Of a stretch of DNA of 64,000 nt, positions 9,311-20,940 are shown one piece after another. The position numbers and the translations under genes were made by a program. The notes beneath the pieces are model-generated. The model was not told where the DNA came from. It saw only the letters and a program-made list of their open reading frames with translations, and ran no database searches. Every line of letters starts with the position of its first letter. The first letter of the stretch is position 1. Source of the DNA: Rhynchopus euleeides (taxonomy: Eukaryota; Euglenozoa; Diplonemea; Diplonemida; Diplonemidae); NCBI GenBank assembly GCA_963210315.1, contig OY723248.1, positions 2,186,727-2,250,726 of the forward strand, read 5' to 3'.

Positions 9311-11252
9311 ACGGCACCTGAAGGCGGAAGGGTGGCCTGTCACACACAGCCTGCCAGATCCAGCTCGAGCACGGTGACGCGACGTGAGCTTTCCGAGGGC
9401 GACAGTTTTCGTGTACCAATGCAACGCCCCCGGACACGCCCCCGAGAAGCCGGCACGTCTGTCGTGCCCAGCTTATCTGCGCGAATGCCGACTACGCGCA
9501 CCCCGGCGTCAAGCGGATGCCCGCACACGCCCCAAGCGGGGCATACTCCGTCGAAGCATAGTCTCCCTGCCGGGGGACACACATTCAAGCCTGCATTATT
9601 CACAGGGGTCAGGGGGAGTTCCGGGCGTCTGTGGCCCGGTGTTGAGACGTACGACCTCACAGTTCCATGCAGGGAAGGGGAGCTGCTGACTGGACACCTG
9701 CGAGGTGCCGTGGGACATACACAGAGATCAGGTATCCAACACAGCCGAGACGCTCTCCCAAGCTGCACTGCTCGGGGAGCAAAAGAAGCAGCGACTGAGA
9801 GACGCGTCCGCATCGCCTGTGTCAGCGGTGCCGCCGCTGAGGGGGTCCACCGAAACCGCAGCCATGGCAGCGGGCCGAGATCATTCCACAAGGTTGGGGG
9901 GCAGTCGGCCAGTCTTCCCGAGTACCCAGCAGCCTACTCGACAAGCCCGAACAGCGACTGCAGCGTGCGACAAGCTCCGGTCCGCGGGGACTCACCTCTC
10001 TCATTAAGAAGGCGACTCCGAGAATCCTTCTGGCATGCCCACACCTCCAGGGCCTCGAATTTCCTCACGCACCGGGAAATACGCCCTCCACACTGAGTCC
10101 GGGCGTTACCACTGAATCGACGCCACGTGGGGCCACAGGGCCTCCGTTTGATGCGCTGTCTACGAGGCGGGCGATGGGGCAGGTACAGTGGGGATCAGCC
10201 CAGTGGGAAGGGGGCCGCAGGAACGTGTTGTCCACCGCTCGAGCGGAGTTCAGGAGACGACAGTGCGCGCGATCGCCCTCTTTCACCCAGAAGGGCCGGC
10301 ACCTCTCACACCTACCCCTGGGCACTCCATGCAGCGTCTCCAGTGCGCCATGAAGAGGCGCGTTGGGCTTCACCCCGCAACTCGCTCGCAGCCAGCGAAG
10401 ACCGGAGAGGACACAGAGAGCCACAGAGCGATCGAGATCACGCCGGAAAGCACCGGGTGTTGGCCGGGCTCCCGAAGGGCGAGAGTTTAAGACGGCCGGA
10501 CAGTAGACTGCTGCGGAGGAGCTGGGAGGCGAGTTTCAGACTGTGATTTCTCGATCCGCCGAGCCCTGTCCCCAGGCGAGAGCTGCCGGGTCATGGTGGC
10601 TGAATATGCACGAGCGTCGCGGTGGTGGTGCTGGGAGCGCACCAGAGGACTGTCACGCTGAGGGGCTGGGCATGGCCACTGACTACCTGGATACGGCCGT
10701 CTCAGTGCATCGCCCGGGGTGCAAAACGACATCGAGTATGTCAGGAAGAAGGGTCATGTGGGCACACACCAATATGTCGGAGACGTGAAGAAGCCTCGAG
10801 GGGAAGGGTTCCCCAGGGGATGGAGGATCCCGAAGAGGTACAGGGTGAGGATTCAAATACCCGGAGTGGGAAACGCACCAGACGTCGGGGGTCAGCCAAG
10901 AGCGGGTGGTTGCAGCACAGGCGGGGCTGTGTGCAACCTTTGCCCCCTTAGTTTCGCCGGGTTGAGACGCATCAACTCTCTCGCCGGGTGCGGCAACTGG
11001 AGAGACAGGCATGTTGTCGATAGGGCACACCAAGAATCACGAGGCTGACCACACGACGGCGGCACACGGCCGAGGCAGGCGGATCCCCTCAGCGAGTGAG
11101 GTTCGATCGTTTTCCGTACAAGGTGCTCGTGACAACGTAGAAAGCGGTACATTACCATCGGAGGGATGCATACGATGGGCGACGGAGCCTGATCACTTCA
11201 ATAGTAGACCGTTCGCGCGGCGTCCCTAAGTCCTTGGGTCCTAAGGGTCCTG
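9311..11252. other. No gene recognised; GC-rich unique sequence
   Basis: About 1.9 kb. Several frames stay open for 100-270 codons because of GC content, but none shows a domain, a plausible ATG context or splice structure. No tandem repeat or inverted repeat noticed. Confidence 0.4.
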
Positions 11253-11672
11253 GGTGGAAGCGTCCAATGCAACACTCACAGCATAGAGGCCAAGTGTTTC
11301 TCGTAGTATTTTGCACATAACACACCTGTGTGGTACGGGAAATGCTACGAGGAACGCGATGGACTCGGGACTGCTGCTGGCCTCTCTTGCTATGGTTTAC
11401 TTATGTTTCGTGCTCCACCTGCTCCACCTCATTCTGCACTTCAGATGATCCACTTCACGTGGGTTACGGGGTTTGGGACAACGATGATATGTTGTGTCCG
11501 ACGACAAGGTAAGGTAAGCTCATCGAGGTACACCAAACCGGAGTTGTCAAATCAAAAAAAAAAAATATGGGGGGGGGTTTTTCAAAGTGCAAGAGGTGGA
11601 GCCCGTTCAACAGGTGGAAGCGTCCAATGCAACACTCACAGCATAGAGGCCAAGTGTTTCTCGTAGTATTTT
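11253..11672. repeat. 60-bp direct repeats flanking copy 2 of the 251-bp repeat
   Basis: The 60-base sequence GGTGGAAGCGTCC...GTAGTATTTT occurs at 11253-11312 and again at 11613-11672. Between them lies copy 2 of the 251-bp repeat (11309-11559), an A12 tract, a G-run and about 35 other bases. The layout resembles an insertion with an unusually long target duplication, or a local 360-bp duplication. Confidence 0.85.
11309..11559. repeat. 251-bp repeat, copy 2
   Basis: Same sequence and orientation as 6894-7144, ending in a longer A-tract that reaches about 11565. It marks the right edge of the 4.4-kb minisatellite-containing block. Confidence 0.9.
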
Positions 11673-11774
11673 TGACATAGCCTGTCTCTGAGAGTCTCAG
11701 GTCATGGGAAGCAAAGACTTCTGACGGATGGACACGCACACACGTACATGTGCGGAACAGGTGTAAAAGGGTGA

Positions 11775-11865
11775 TGGGGTCTTCGCTCTGTGTCACTTTG
11801 CAGCGAGTGCTGTGCAGCGGCTCACCTTTTCTCACTTTTCTGCTGCATATCTGAGCGAAGTCCCC
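11775..11865. repeat. Small inverted-terminal element (MITE-like), copy 1
   Basis: 91 bases with near-perfect 13-base inverted ends: GGGGTCTTCGCTC at the left and GAGCGAAGTCCCC at the right. Relatives with the same ends and a CTCATCTTTTCTCAC-like centre are at about 30552-30644 and 32050-32149. Confidence 0.6.
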
Positions 11866-13626
11866 CGATATTGTGTGTGCAGAGGGTAGCGCCAGAGTTC
11901 GCTCGGTGCGACCTACACTGAGCACAAAGGTTTCCGTGGGTGTGTGTGGGTGTGCCTTGCAAGAACTGGTTGTCAAGTGACAGTCTTCCCGTGGGTGTTG
12001 TTCACAGTGACCAAGGCCCACGTTGCCGGGTGCCATGGCATATCGTGAAGGCGCTCTATCAACGGTGGCAATGGTACCCTGTGAGTATGGCTCCTTCACG
12101 GGAGTTACAAGGCCTGGATCCCCCCAACGCCCTCCCCCCAGTTCTAAATACAAAGGCAGGCTAGCGTGATGCCTTGTGCTGTGTTTTGGGTGGTTTCATG
12201 TCTGGGGCTGGGTGGGTCGCGATAAGCTCGTAAAACCAAAACAAAACGGCGCATCCAAGAAACCCCGATGCAGCTCGGCAGGAAAATCCGTGAAATGGAA
12301 CTGTATAATATCGCCTTTGTCTGGGACCTTCTCGCTGTGGGCACGCAATAAAGGTCTGGCATTCATTGGGGCACATTCCCCCATGCGCGCCGTGCTTCCC
12401 TGGTGCGGTCGTTTTTTTGAAAAAGGCCCTGTCTTGGTTTGGAGCCACTGGTGGGGCGCACTCAAAAAACAATGCCCGCTACTGCAAGGATCGCCAGCGA
12501 ATTGCACGGGTCGTAAATCCATGCGGTTCAATGTAAAACGGACACCATCCCCCGAGGGGCGGTGCCCGTGTGAACACAACCTAAGAAAGCTCAGGAAATA
12601 ACCTCTTCGAGAGTCTTCGACTCAGCAGAACAAGAACAGGCAACAGGAACCCTATTGGCACCCATGCTTCGCCAGCTGGATGCCATTCCATCACTCCTGA
12701 ATACCCATCCTCTGTCAGATCCGCCACCATCGTGGCGTTTCGTATGCGGGGTGGAGGTGCTGTGTACGGAAACACCGCACTGATTCGTATCTTCTTTTGA
12801 ACCACCCAAACCCCTCCCCAACCACCATCAGCATCTGCGTGCGGGAACAGCGGGTAACGTCGCTGTGTCACTGCCACCTGTGCTGGCTTCCTTTTTGGCC
12901 TTTTCTTTTGATACTCTCCCCTGTGTTCAGAGTCATATCACAGCATCGCACGCCATGCGCCGCTAGCTCCGCCTTCGCTCGTCATCAGTCATGAAGGCTT
13001 CAGCGTGGCTGTGTTGCAGTGTCATGTTCTCCACAGGGATTCTGCAACTTGTTTCCCAGTAGTTTCAGTATGCGTCACCCGTGTCCGCAATAAGTCAAAA
13101 GTGTGTTTGTGCGGTGGCTGCATATCTGAGGAACCGAAGCCGACGGCAAAAAAAAAAGAAGAAAAATGTGCACGGGTGGCACCCGCAGTGTTTTTATTTT
13201 TGTGCAAAACATATAGCAAACCATCAGCAGAAACAAGGGGCGGCACAGCACAAAGTGCCTGTGCTCCCTCCAGGAACCCCTCCACCCGCTCCTTTCGAAG
13301 CCGATGATCAAGAAAGGCAGCCGAAAAACAGAATGAGTTGTCGGAAAGAACCAAATGCGATGTCAACTGTTGTCGTGCCGAAGCTCGCATCACGGTTTTG
13401 CCATTGGGCAGCCACACTGTGATCCCCACTGACAGGTGGATGCAAAACCACTTGAAGGGTACTGGAACGGCACGGCAAGGGTGAGGGTCCTCGGCACTGG
13501 GGACAGATCAGAATATGTCATCACCTAGCCCTCATAGCTCAAAGATCTGTCGGTGGGCCGAGCAGCGAAATGGAACGAGAACACCGCACAACAACGGGTG
13601 CCGAACCGTCTGGGGGGGGGGGGGTA
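11866..13626. other. Intergenic, no gene recognised
   Basis: About 1.76 kb. Contains one dispersed ~55-base repeat (11889-11945, TTCGCTCGGTGC start). An A9 tract lies near 13149 and a G-run at 13611-13624 that abuts the next element. Short frames on both strands have no recognisable content. Confidence 0.5.
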
Positions 13627-14773
13627 GGGGGGGTCAAATGGGGGTGACAAACACGATTTTTCAAAAAACCGGCGCAGAGGCCCCAAAGCCCCCGTAAACC
13701 CTCCAAACCCCCCCAGATCGGTCCGGAAACCCATCGAACCCCACTTTTCCACCATTCCGGGCACCTCAGGTGCCCGAATTGGGGTACCTAAATTTTGTGC
13801 CACCGTTTGGTACCGGACAGTGCCACTGTGTGGGAGGTTGGAAAATAAAATGCCCCAACACACCACATCTGAGGGTTGCAATGCATGTTGCTTGCCAACC
13901 ACGTCATCCGGTGGGTGTCAGGCGCTATGTAGGTGGCATGAGCCAGGTCTTCGATGTGTTCTGGCTTGTATATGTACCTCCCTGCCTGCGGCACAGGCAC
14001 TGCCTTTGTCCCCCACACCAGCCACAGAGAGCGTATTGTACTCGGTCCACGGTTGCTGATTCATTGTGATGCGTTGTATCCTCGAGTGAACGTCACACAC
14101 TAGTGGCACCACCACCCGCCATCCGAGAGCTGTATTGACTTTGCGCGCTTCCGTTGTATTCACCTCGCCACGCATATTGCACCGTTCAGTACCAGTGCTC
14201 TTGGGCCAGGCAAAGTAGACCGCAGCAACTACCAATTCTGGCACAATGGGTACCACGACAGCGCACTTCATGTGTTCCCGGAATGTACAGCTCGTGTTGC
14301 AACAGTCGTTGTCAACACATCCCGGTTGTGGAGCACTGCTGCACAGGAATCACACGACCATCTGGACTGTTCCGTACCTACAGGCAGCCTCCCGGTGCAT
14401 GGTGGCAGGGAGGTATATATACAAGCCAGAACACATCGAAGACCTGGCTAATGCCACCTACATAGCGCCTGACACCCACCGGATGACGTGGTTGGCAAGC
14501 AACATGCATTGCAACCCTCAGATGTGGTGTGTTGGGGCATTTTCTTTTCCAACCTCCCACACAGTGGCACTGTACGGTACCAAACGGTGGCACAAAATTT
14601 AGGTACCCCAATTCGGGCACCTGAGGTGCCCGGAATGGTGGAAAAGTGGGGTTCGATGGGTTTCCGGACCGATCTGGGGGGGTTTGGAGGGTTTACGGGG
14701 GCTTTGGGGCCTCTGCGCCGGTTTTTTGAAAAATCGTGTTTGTCCACGTAAAAGGGTGGCATTTGACCCCCCC
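13627..14773. mobile_element. Foldback element 1 (long inverted repeats, TA-flanked)
   Basis: Arms 13627-13985 and 14404-14773 are inverted copies of each other over about 360-370 bases. Both ends read GGGGGGGTCAAATG and both are flanked by TA (13625-13626 and 14774-14775). The 420-base centre has, on the minus strand near 14000-14150, a frame with PLVCDVHSRIQRITMNQQ followed by YNTLS. This loosely recalls the first-Asp region of PIF/Harbinger DDE transposases and could be a remnant. A solo arm lies at 6166-6406. Non-autonomous DNA transposon is the best reading; superfamily unsettled. Confidence 0.85.
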
Positions 14774-14775
14774 TA

Positions 14776-17700
14776 GGGGGGGGGGGGTTTTGCATAGCAC
14801 GGTCACAAATTATTCAAAATTATTCAAACCCCCCACACAGGGGATGGGGCGCGGTGAATAAAAATCAGAAAAGAAACCCCTGTTGCCCCTCCCCGGGTTT
14901 GCGTCCACAGCAGCCCCAGCGGGTTGCAGTGAGGGCAGGCTCTTCACGGGATATGCGCGGTGCGTGGTCTTCATCTCTTGTTGTTTCGTGCCGTGTCATC
15001 GCATCAATAGGAGGAAGAACGGCGGTCATGGTCATCGGGCATGCAGTGCCGCCGTGGCGGCCCAACATAAACACCGCAGGCTTGCATTGGATTTTGCCTT
15101 CTCTCTTCTCCCGCAGCCTGGCCTGGCTGTGTCGGTCGCCAAACGAAGGAGCGAAGGTGAGACGCCATGCCTGCTGGGTGTCGTCATTTTTTGCGGGGGC
15201 CAAAAAGTGTCACTGCGCTTGTTATGCACTTTTTGATTTGTTGCCTTTTGATGCGTTTCTCACTCTCCCGCTGACTGAAGGTTGCTGAGTGAGGAACACA
15301 GGCGCGATACATGCCACCCCATGTGTGACAAAGTGTGACGAAAATCCGAATGAAACGTGGCATGGGAAGCTCCTTGCCGTATCACGTGATATATGTTTAA
15401 CGCGGGCCCAAACCACACACCAGAGATAGAACCCACGAAGGCAAACTCTGTGCGCGTGATTGTTTTCACTGCGTATTCATTCTGAATCTAAGATAACCTA
15501 TTGTGCCGGCCTGAGAACATCGACCCCCCTCCCCCTCCCCTCTTTTCGGCCAAAACTAAAATTTTTGAACGCCCCGGACTACTTCTCGTTCGAGAACCCA
15601 TTCCCCTCTCCCCCATACCCCATACCCCATCCCCCATCCTCCCTCTGTGAACGAGGGAGACACATCTTCTATGCTTGATGGATATCCCTCCGCTATTTAC
15701 TCCGCCCCCCACCCACCCCCCACGCCCTCTTCCTCCGTGTGAGCGGAAAGCGGCCCTATCGCAGCTACAGCCAAAAAACATGCTCTGTGCACAACCCCCC
15801 CACCACGCAAGAATGGGGCGTGTGTGTATGGTTTGCCAAACGTGACAATGCAACAGGCATCACACCAGCAGAGCGCTTGCCGGTAGCTTGAAGGGAATGG
15901 TTGCCTTCGGGATGTGTTCTTCCGTGTCAGTTTGTTGTTCCACAGTGTGGTGTAGTGTAGTGAAATCTGTGTGGGTGGGTCAGTGTATTCGTTGGAGTGG
16001 CCCCGTTGCTTTAGGTCAACTCTCCACGGCAGGTGGGCTTAACGCACGAAGGAGGGGGGCACGTTACGCTGGGCCTGAGAGGGTTGAAAAGACGTGCTCT
16101 TCATAAACCCGTTGGGTTTTGTCAAATCCTCAAGTCTGTGCCCTGGGAAGACCTCGTGTCGGTGGTGCCCCTCGCCCCACGAGTCCCGTGCAACCTCTAT
16201 TTCCTTTTCCTCCACACTGGCGGTTTGCCCTTCGCACTCGCGAACGGCGCACGATTCTCACGCGCCACTCAGCACCCACCCCACCCCCACCTCCACACCC
16301 ACACCCTCCTACCCATCCTTCCCCCCCCCCCCCCCCCCCCCCACCCCACCCCGCCTTGGCCCAGGTCTCCCACCCTACACCCCGCACGTTTGCTTCTGCT
16401 CCGCCGGGCTGAGCGCCGCGCCACACACCCCCACATCATTCTTCACTGAAAGAAATGCTGTGCTGTGGCGTGCCCGTCACCCCGCTGGCAGGGCAGGACA
16501 GGGCAGGGCACTTGCTTTCCCCACCTCCCAGTTGTGCGTGCCCAAAGGGCGGGGAGAGAGAGGCCGAGCACTTGGAGGTGTTGGTGTTGCATGCGGTGGA
16601 TACCGCACCGAGATCAGCGTGCCCTCGGTGCAACCTGCCTGGCGATGAAATGGTCCTGGCGCCTCGGCACGACCTGGGCTGCCTCGGAGCATCGCGAAGA
16701 GTTGTTCAAAATAAATAGCAGTTCAATAGTTCGCAGCGGGGGTGCATTAGAGCCCGCTCAGTGCACCCTCTGCTATCAAGCAAAAGGCTTTGCGTGCGTG
16801 TCCATCCACCGGATGTTAAGCAGCAGAGTAAACAAATCTGGCCGGGGCAAGGCCATGGGGGGGGGCAAGGGAGGGACTGCTGGCCGCCCCCCCCCCCCCC
16901 CTCAACCTGACCACCAAAACAAAAGGGGCTTTTCGACGCCAAAACCCACCTCCCCCGGTGGCCCTGCCCTGGTAATCCCCCCCCCACGCCCATCCCCATC
17001 CCTGCCTGTTGTTGCGCACCGCTCTTCATTGACAAGGGTTCTTCGTTGAGGTGTCTTCTGCAAAGGCACCCCGAAGAGAGATGTGGGTAGTTTCTCCACG
17101 CTCGCCCTGCCGGGTAGAGCCGTTCTCCCATACAAAAGAGTGCGTGTGTCTTGCACAGTGGAGAGAGAGGGGGAGGGAGAGATGTTCATATCGCAGAGGA
17201 GCAGGAGGGTGTGTTCGGTGCGTGGCCCCACTGCGCTACAAAAATGGGGGGGGGGGGGGGGATTCCCCTGGACCCTGGGTCTTTCTTCTTGCCTAAAACA
17301 CCACCCCTTCCCCTTCCCCCCCGCGCAATCTATCTCCAGGCACGCCCCTTTTTTTGTTCATTTTTTTTGAACTCATTTTTTTGTCTTCTTTTCGTAATTC
17401 GACGTATCATCCCCCACCCCCGGGTGAACCCCCCCCCCCTATCCCCCCCCCACCCCCACCCCCCCTTCCTATACTTTCTTGCTTCTTTTTAGTGTTTTTG
17501 CTTTCTGCCTGTGTGTCACAGCAGTTACCAACCCCCACTCCCACATCCCCCCGCCCCATTCCAGCCCCCCTGAAGGGAAGTCGGCTTTGCGCCGTCATCC
17601 TAAACAAGCCTCTCCCTGCCCCGTGCGTGATCCTGAGTGGCCACGAGAGTAGGCTGCCCGTCCCCGCCTGCACTGCTGCGGATGTATTGCTTGTCGCTAT

Positions 17701-19263
17701 GGTTTGCATTGCGCCAGCACTCACACCTCGGTTCCGTCATTATTTCCCCCTTGTTTTGCTATAACCTGTCTCGTCAGGTCAACGGTTTTACAAAAAAAAA
17801 TAACAAAAAGAAGGCTGTTTGTCCATTGCGCACGTCTGGGCACCTCTACACGCACCCAAGGTGCGCACAAAACTGATCTTCATCTCTCTCTCTTTCTCTT
17901 CCCATGCCTCGGACAGCGGCAATCGCAGTCTGATCCCCGGAAAGATTCCCCAGCACCCCAAGCACCCCCTCCCCGACCTGTGAGCTACCCGAAAGCTCAC
18001 GGCACCCCCTGTGTACCCCGTGGAGATGGAGGACGCAGGAGGGGGGTGGGGGGTGGGGTGGGTGTGCGTGTGTGTGTGTCGTTGTATTCGGTTCTACAGA
18101 TCCAACGAATCAACCGCCTCCTCCTGACAAAGAGAGCCACTTCTTCACTTATTGGACACTCGTATGTTTTCTGATCAACCCCCCCCCCCCCCCCCCGCCC
18201 CCTTTTTTGTTTTCCGGATATTTTTTTAAATTTGTGCCGAAGGCGCCAACTCAACAATGTTTCTCGCTTTTCTTAATCTCTCTCTTGGGTTGGCATCAAC
18301 TGGGCTATTGGGACCGCGGTCCCACGAAACTCCCACCCCCACGCACGCCAGGGCGTCTCTGCTGTCTCTGCGCATCCTCCATGGAAAACTCTCACCCCAC
18401 CCTGCCCCGGGTGTGTGTGCACTTCTCAGTTCGCTGTGTGAGTTGCAATGGAGACCACACCAAATAGGATCAGGGCCGTGCCCCCCCCCCCCTCTTTTCT
18501 CCGCACCGTTGCGAAACGATTCATATTTTGACTCATTTTCTTTTCACGGGTGGTGCCAACCGAGCCAACCGCGCTGGTTTGCAGAGCCTTGATCCCTTCT
18601 GCCCGTTTGCGGGACATCTCACACACAACGAGGACTATCCTATTCCACTTCTTCCCCAGGAGGTTTTCACTGCAGTCTTCTGGGCGCCGTGTCCCTTCTT
18701 CGTGTTGATGCTCGTTTTCCTGCGAGTCATAGGGGATGTGTTGTACATTATCGTTTGGTCTCACTGTGCGGACAGATCCGGCGGCACTGCCGCTTACCTT
18801 TCTGAACGGCTCAATGCACTGCGTTCGCAGGGGCGGCACCAGCCGTGTTCAATAGAGCCATTCTGTCCCACGGCCTGGCGACACAACTATGTGTCGTGGC
18901 GTGCCGGCCTGCGTGCGCTCTGTTGTTCTGTAACCCACCCGGAGGGAAGGTCTTTCTTCCTCCCCACCCGCCAACGCGCTTCAAATGAAACACGGATATC
19001 AAGTTATTTGTGACTCATTTGATTCGCCTCGCCAGCTCTCCAGGTTTGGGGGAGTGAGCGCGCCGGGATTACGACTACTTTTTTTGCCTTTTTCTTCCTC
19101 CATCCAAGGCATTTCGTCAAGGTGGGGTTCGCCTGCATCGGTAGGGGAAGAAACAGCTGCGGGGGGTTGCACCTGCCCCCCTGCCGAATCACACGCCATT
19201 TTTGAAAACCGTTTCTGTGTCCTACACTAAACTAAAAAGATTAACGTGTGTGTGTGTGTGTGT
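14776..19263. other. Long intergenic tract without recognised genes
   Basis: About 4.5 kb rich in C-runs (near 16320, 16890, 17435-17463, 18181) and G-runs (near 17247), with short frames only. Nothing on either strand gives a recognisable domain. A remnant of the GT/AC dispersed repeat lies at 19223-19260, directly before the hammerhead array. Confidence 0.45.
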
Positions 19264-19352
19264 GGTTATAAAGTTTTAAGGCGGTGTCGCCCTGCACGGG
19301 CAGTAGCACCTCCCCTTCAGTATCGCACTCCCGAAGGATTCCCCAACACGAC

Positions 19353-19462
19353 GTGACACCGGTTTCGACGCGTACTCTTCGTACCCCTCCCCCCGGCCGC
19401 GTCTCTTCAGCGAAGAACCGGGGATAATCGGACCAGGGCTAGCTAAACCCTGGTGGTGTCAC
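19353..19462 (-). ncRNA. Hammerhead ribozyme candidate, copy 1
   Basis: Minus strand, in order without gaps: GTGACACC (outer stem III), a small hairpin ACCAGGG/CCCTGGT, then GGTC with predicted cleavage after C (between 19431 and 19430). Next come a 20-base stem I closed by CGA/TCG, core CTGAAGA, stem II GACGC/GCGTC with an inner GTAC-GAAGA-GTAC hairpin (19367-19403), core GAA, ACC (stem III) and GGTGTCAC closing the outer stem. All invariant positions fit (CUGANGA, G10.1-C11.1, GAA, A15.1-U16.1, C17). Topology is type III with an extra hairpin inserted in stem III. Stem I is short (3 bp plus a 14-base loop). Activity is unproven. Confidence 0.72.
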
Positions 19463-19878
19463 GGGTGGGGTTGGAGAGGGAGAAAAGGAAGTAATGAAGT
19501 TGCGAAAAAGTCAAACACTGACACGTGAAATCAATAAAAAGGCGGTATATATCGCCCCCTTGCTGCGACGAAGACACTAAATAGTCAGGCCGCTTCAAGA
19601 GTCTTGAGGACTTGAAGGAAGAAACAGGTTGCTGATGAGTCTCAGGAGCAGGCACCTTTTGTCCGCCCACATGACCTTCGCCCGAAGGCGAACCTCGTCC
19701 AGCTTGGCTCGATCGCCACAGAGAAGGGGATCATTCTCCGCTGTGGCGAACATCTTAAAAACCGAGGGTGCAGAGGTGTGTGTGTGTGTGGTTATAAAGT
19801 TTTAAGGCGGTGTCGCCCTGCACGGGCAGTAGCACCTCCCCTTCAGTATCGCACTCCCGAAGGATTCCCCAACACGGC

Positions 19879-19988
19879 GTGACACCGGTTTCGACGCGTA
19901 CTCTTCGTACCCCTCCCCCCGGCCGCGTCTCTTCAGCGAAGAACCGGGGATAATCGGACCAGGGCTAGCTAAACCCTGGTGGTGTCAC
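19879..19988 (-). ncRNA. Hammerhead ribozyme candidate, copy 2
   Basis: Identical to copy 1 through all 110 bases even though the surrounding unit has several substitutions. Predicted cleavage between 19957 and 19956, exactly 526 bases from copy 1. Confidence 0.72.
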
Positions 19989-20678
19989 GGGTGGGGTTGG
20001 AGAGGGAGAAAAAGGAAGAAATGAAGTTGCGAAAAAGTCAAACACTGACACGTGAAATCAATAAAAAGGGTGGTATATATCGCCCCCTTGCTGCGACGAA
20101 GACACTAAATAGTCAGGCCGCTTCAAGAGTCTTGAGGGCTTGAAGGAAGAAACAGGTTGCTGATGAGTCTCAGGAGCAGGCACCTTTTGTCCGCCCACAT
20201 GACCTTCGCCCGAAGGCGAACCTCGTCCAGCTTGGCTCGATCGCCACAGAGAAGGGGATCATTCTCCGCTGTGGTGAACATCTTAAAAACCGAGGGTGCA
20301 GAGGTGGGGCAGCCCACTGGTGCGACAGCAGGCCGCCCCCGGATAGCTATAACTAGTGCATAGGAAGAATACGACGGCACACGCAACAGATGCCGAAGGC
20401 ACAACGGCGGGTCACTTTTAACCACCAGAGGAGTGGCACTCCCGAGGGGTGGGGAAGGGGGGGTAGTCACAACACTTTCGAAGGAAGAAAAGGGGCAAAT
20501 GGGATGTTTTGTGCAAGGTAGAAAGGAAGTCACAACATGAGGCAGGGGGGATTGCTCATCAGGCCTGGGGGAATAGAGGGTTTGTGTGTGGTTATAAAGT
20601 TTTAAGGCGGTGTCGCCCTGCACGGGCAGTAGCACCTCCCCTTCAGTATCGCACTCCCGAAGGATTCCCCAACACGAC

Positions 20679-20788
20679 GTGACACCGGTTTCGACGCGTA
20701 CTCTTCGTACCCCTCCCCCCGGCCGCGTCTCTTCAGCGAAGAACCGGGGATAATCGGACCAGGGCTAGCTAAACCCTGGTGGTGTCAC
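20679..20788 (-). ncRNA. Hammerhead ribozyme candidate, copy 3
   Basis: Identical core and stems to copies 1 and 2, in the shorter unit. Predicted cleavage between 20757 and 20756, 800 bases from copy 2. Confidence 0.72.
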
Positions 20789-20940
20789 GGGTGGGGTTGG
20801 AGAGGGAGAAAAGGAAGAAATGAAGTTGCGAAAAAGTCAAACACTGACACGTGAAATCAATAAAAAAGCGGTATATATCGCCCCCTTGCTGCGACAAAGA
20901 CACTAAATAGTCAGGCCGCTCCAAGAGTCTTGAGGGCTTG

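Larger units (their letters stand above)
19264..20940 (-). mobile_element. Tandem hammerhead-bearing repeat array (retrozyme/Penelope-LTR-like)
   Basis: Three homologous units: 19264-19789 (526 bp), 19790-20306 followed by a unique 283-base segment 20307-20589, and a shorter unit 20590-20940 lacking ~150 bases. Unit starts are 526 and 800 bases apart. Each begins on the plus strand after a GT tract with GGTTATAAAGTTTTAAGG. Read on the minus strand, the order is truncated unit, unique segment, full unit, full unit. A minus-strand frame crosses the unique segment into a full unit and ends in TAENDPLLCGDRAKLDEVRL and RCLLLRLISNLFLPSSPQDS. No reverse transcriptase was found, so any mobility would be non-autonomous. 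Confidence 0.7.

Noticed and set aside
9278..10096. 272-codon frame as a gene
   Set aside because: No domain, no convincing start, composition as expected from GC-rich noncoding DNA.
6894..11559. LTR retrotransposon
   Set aside because: No gag, protease, reverse transcriptase or integrase, no TG..CA ends and no primer-binding site between the 251-bp repeats.
19626..19660. Plus-strand CTGATGAG in the hammerhead unit
   Set aside because: No following GAAA core or closing stem in the right place; the real candidate is on the minus strand.
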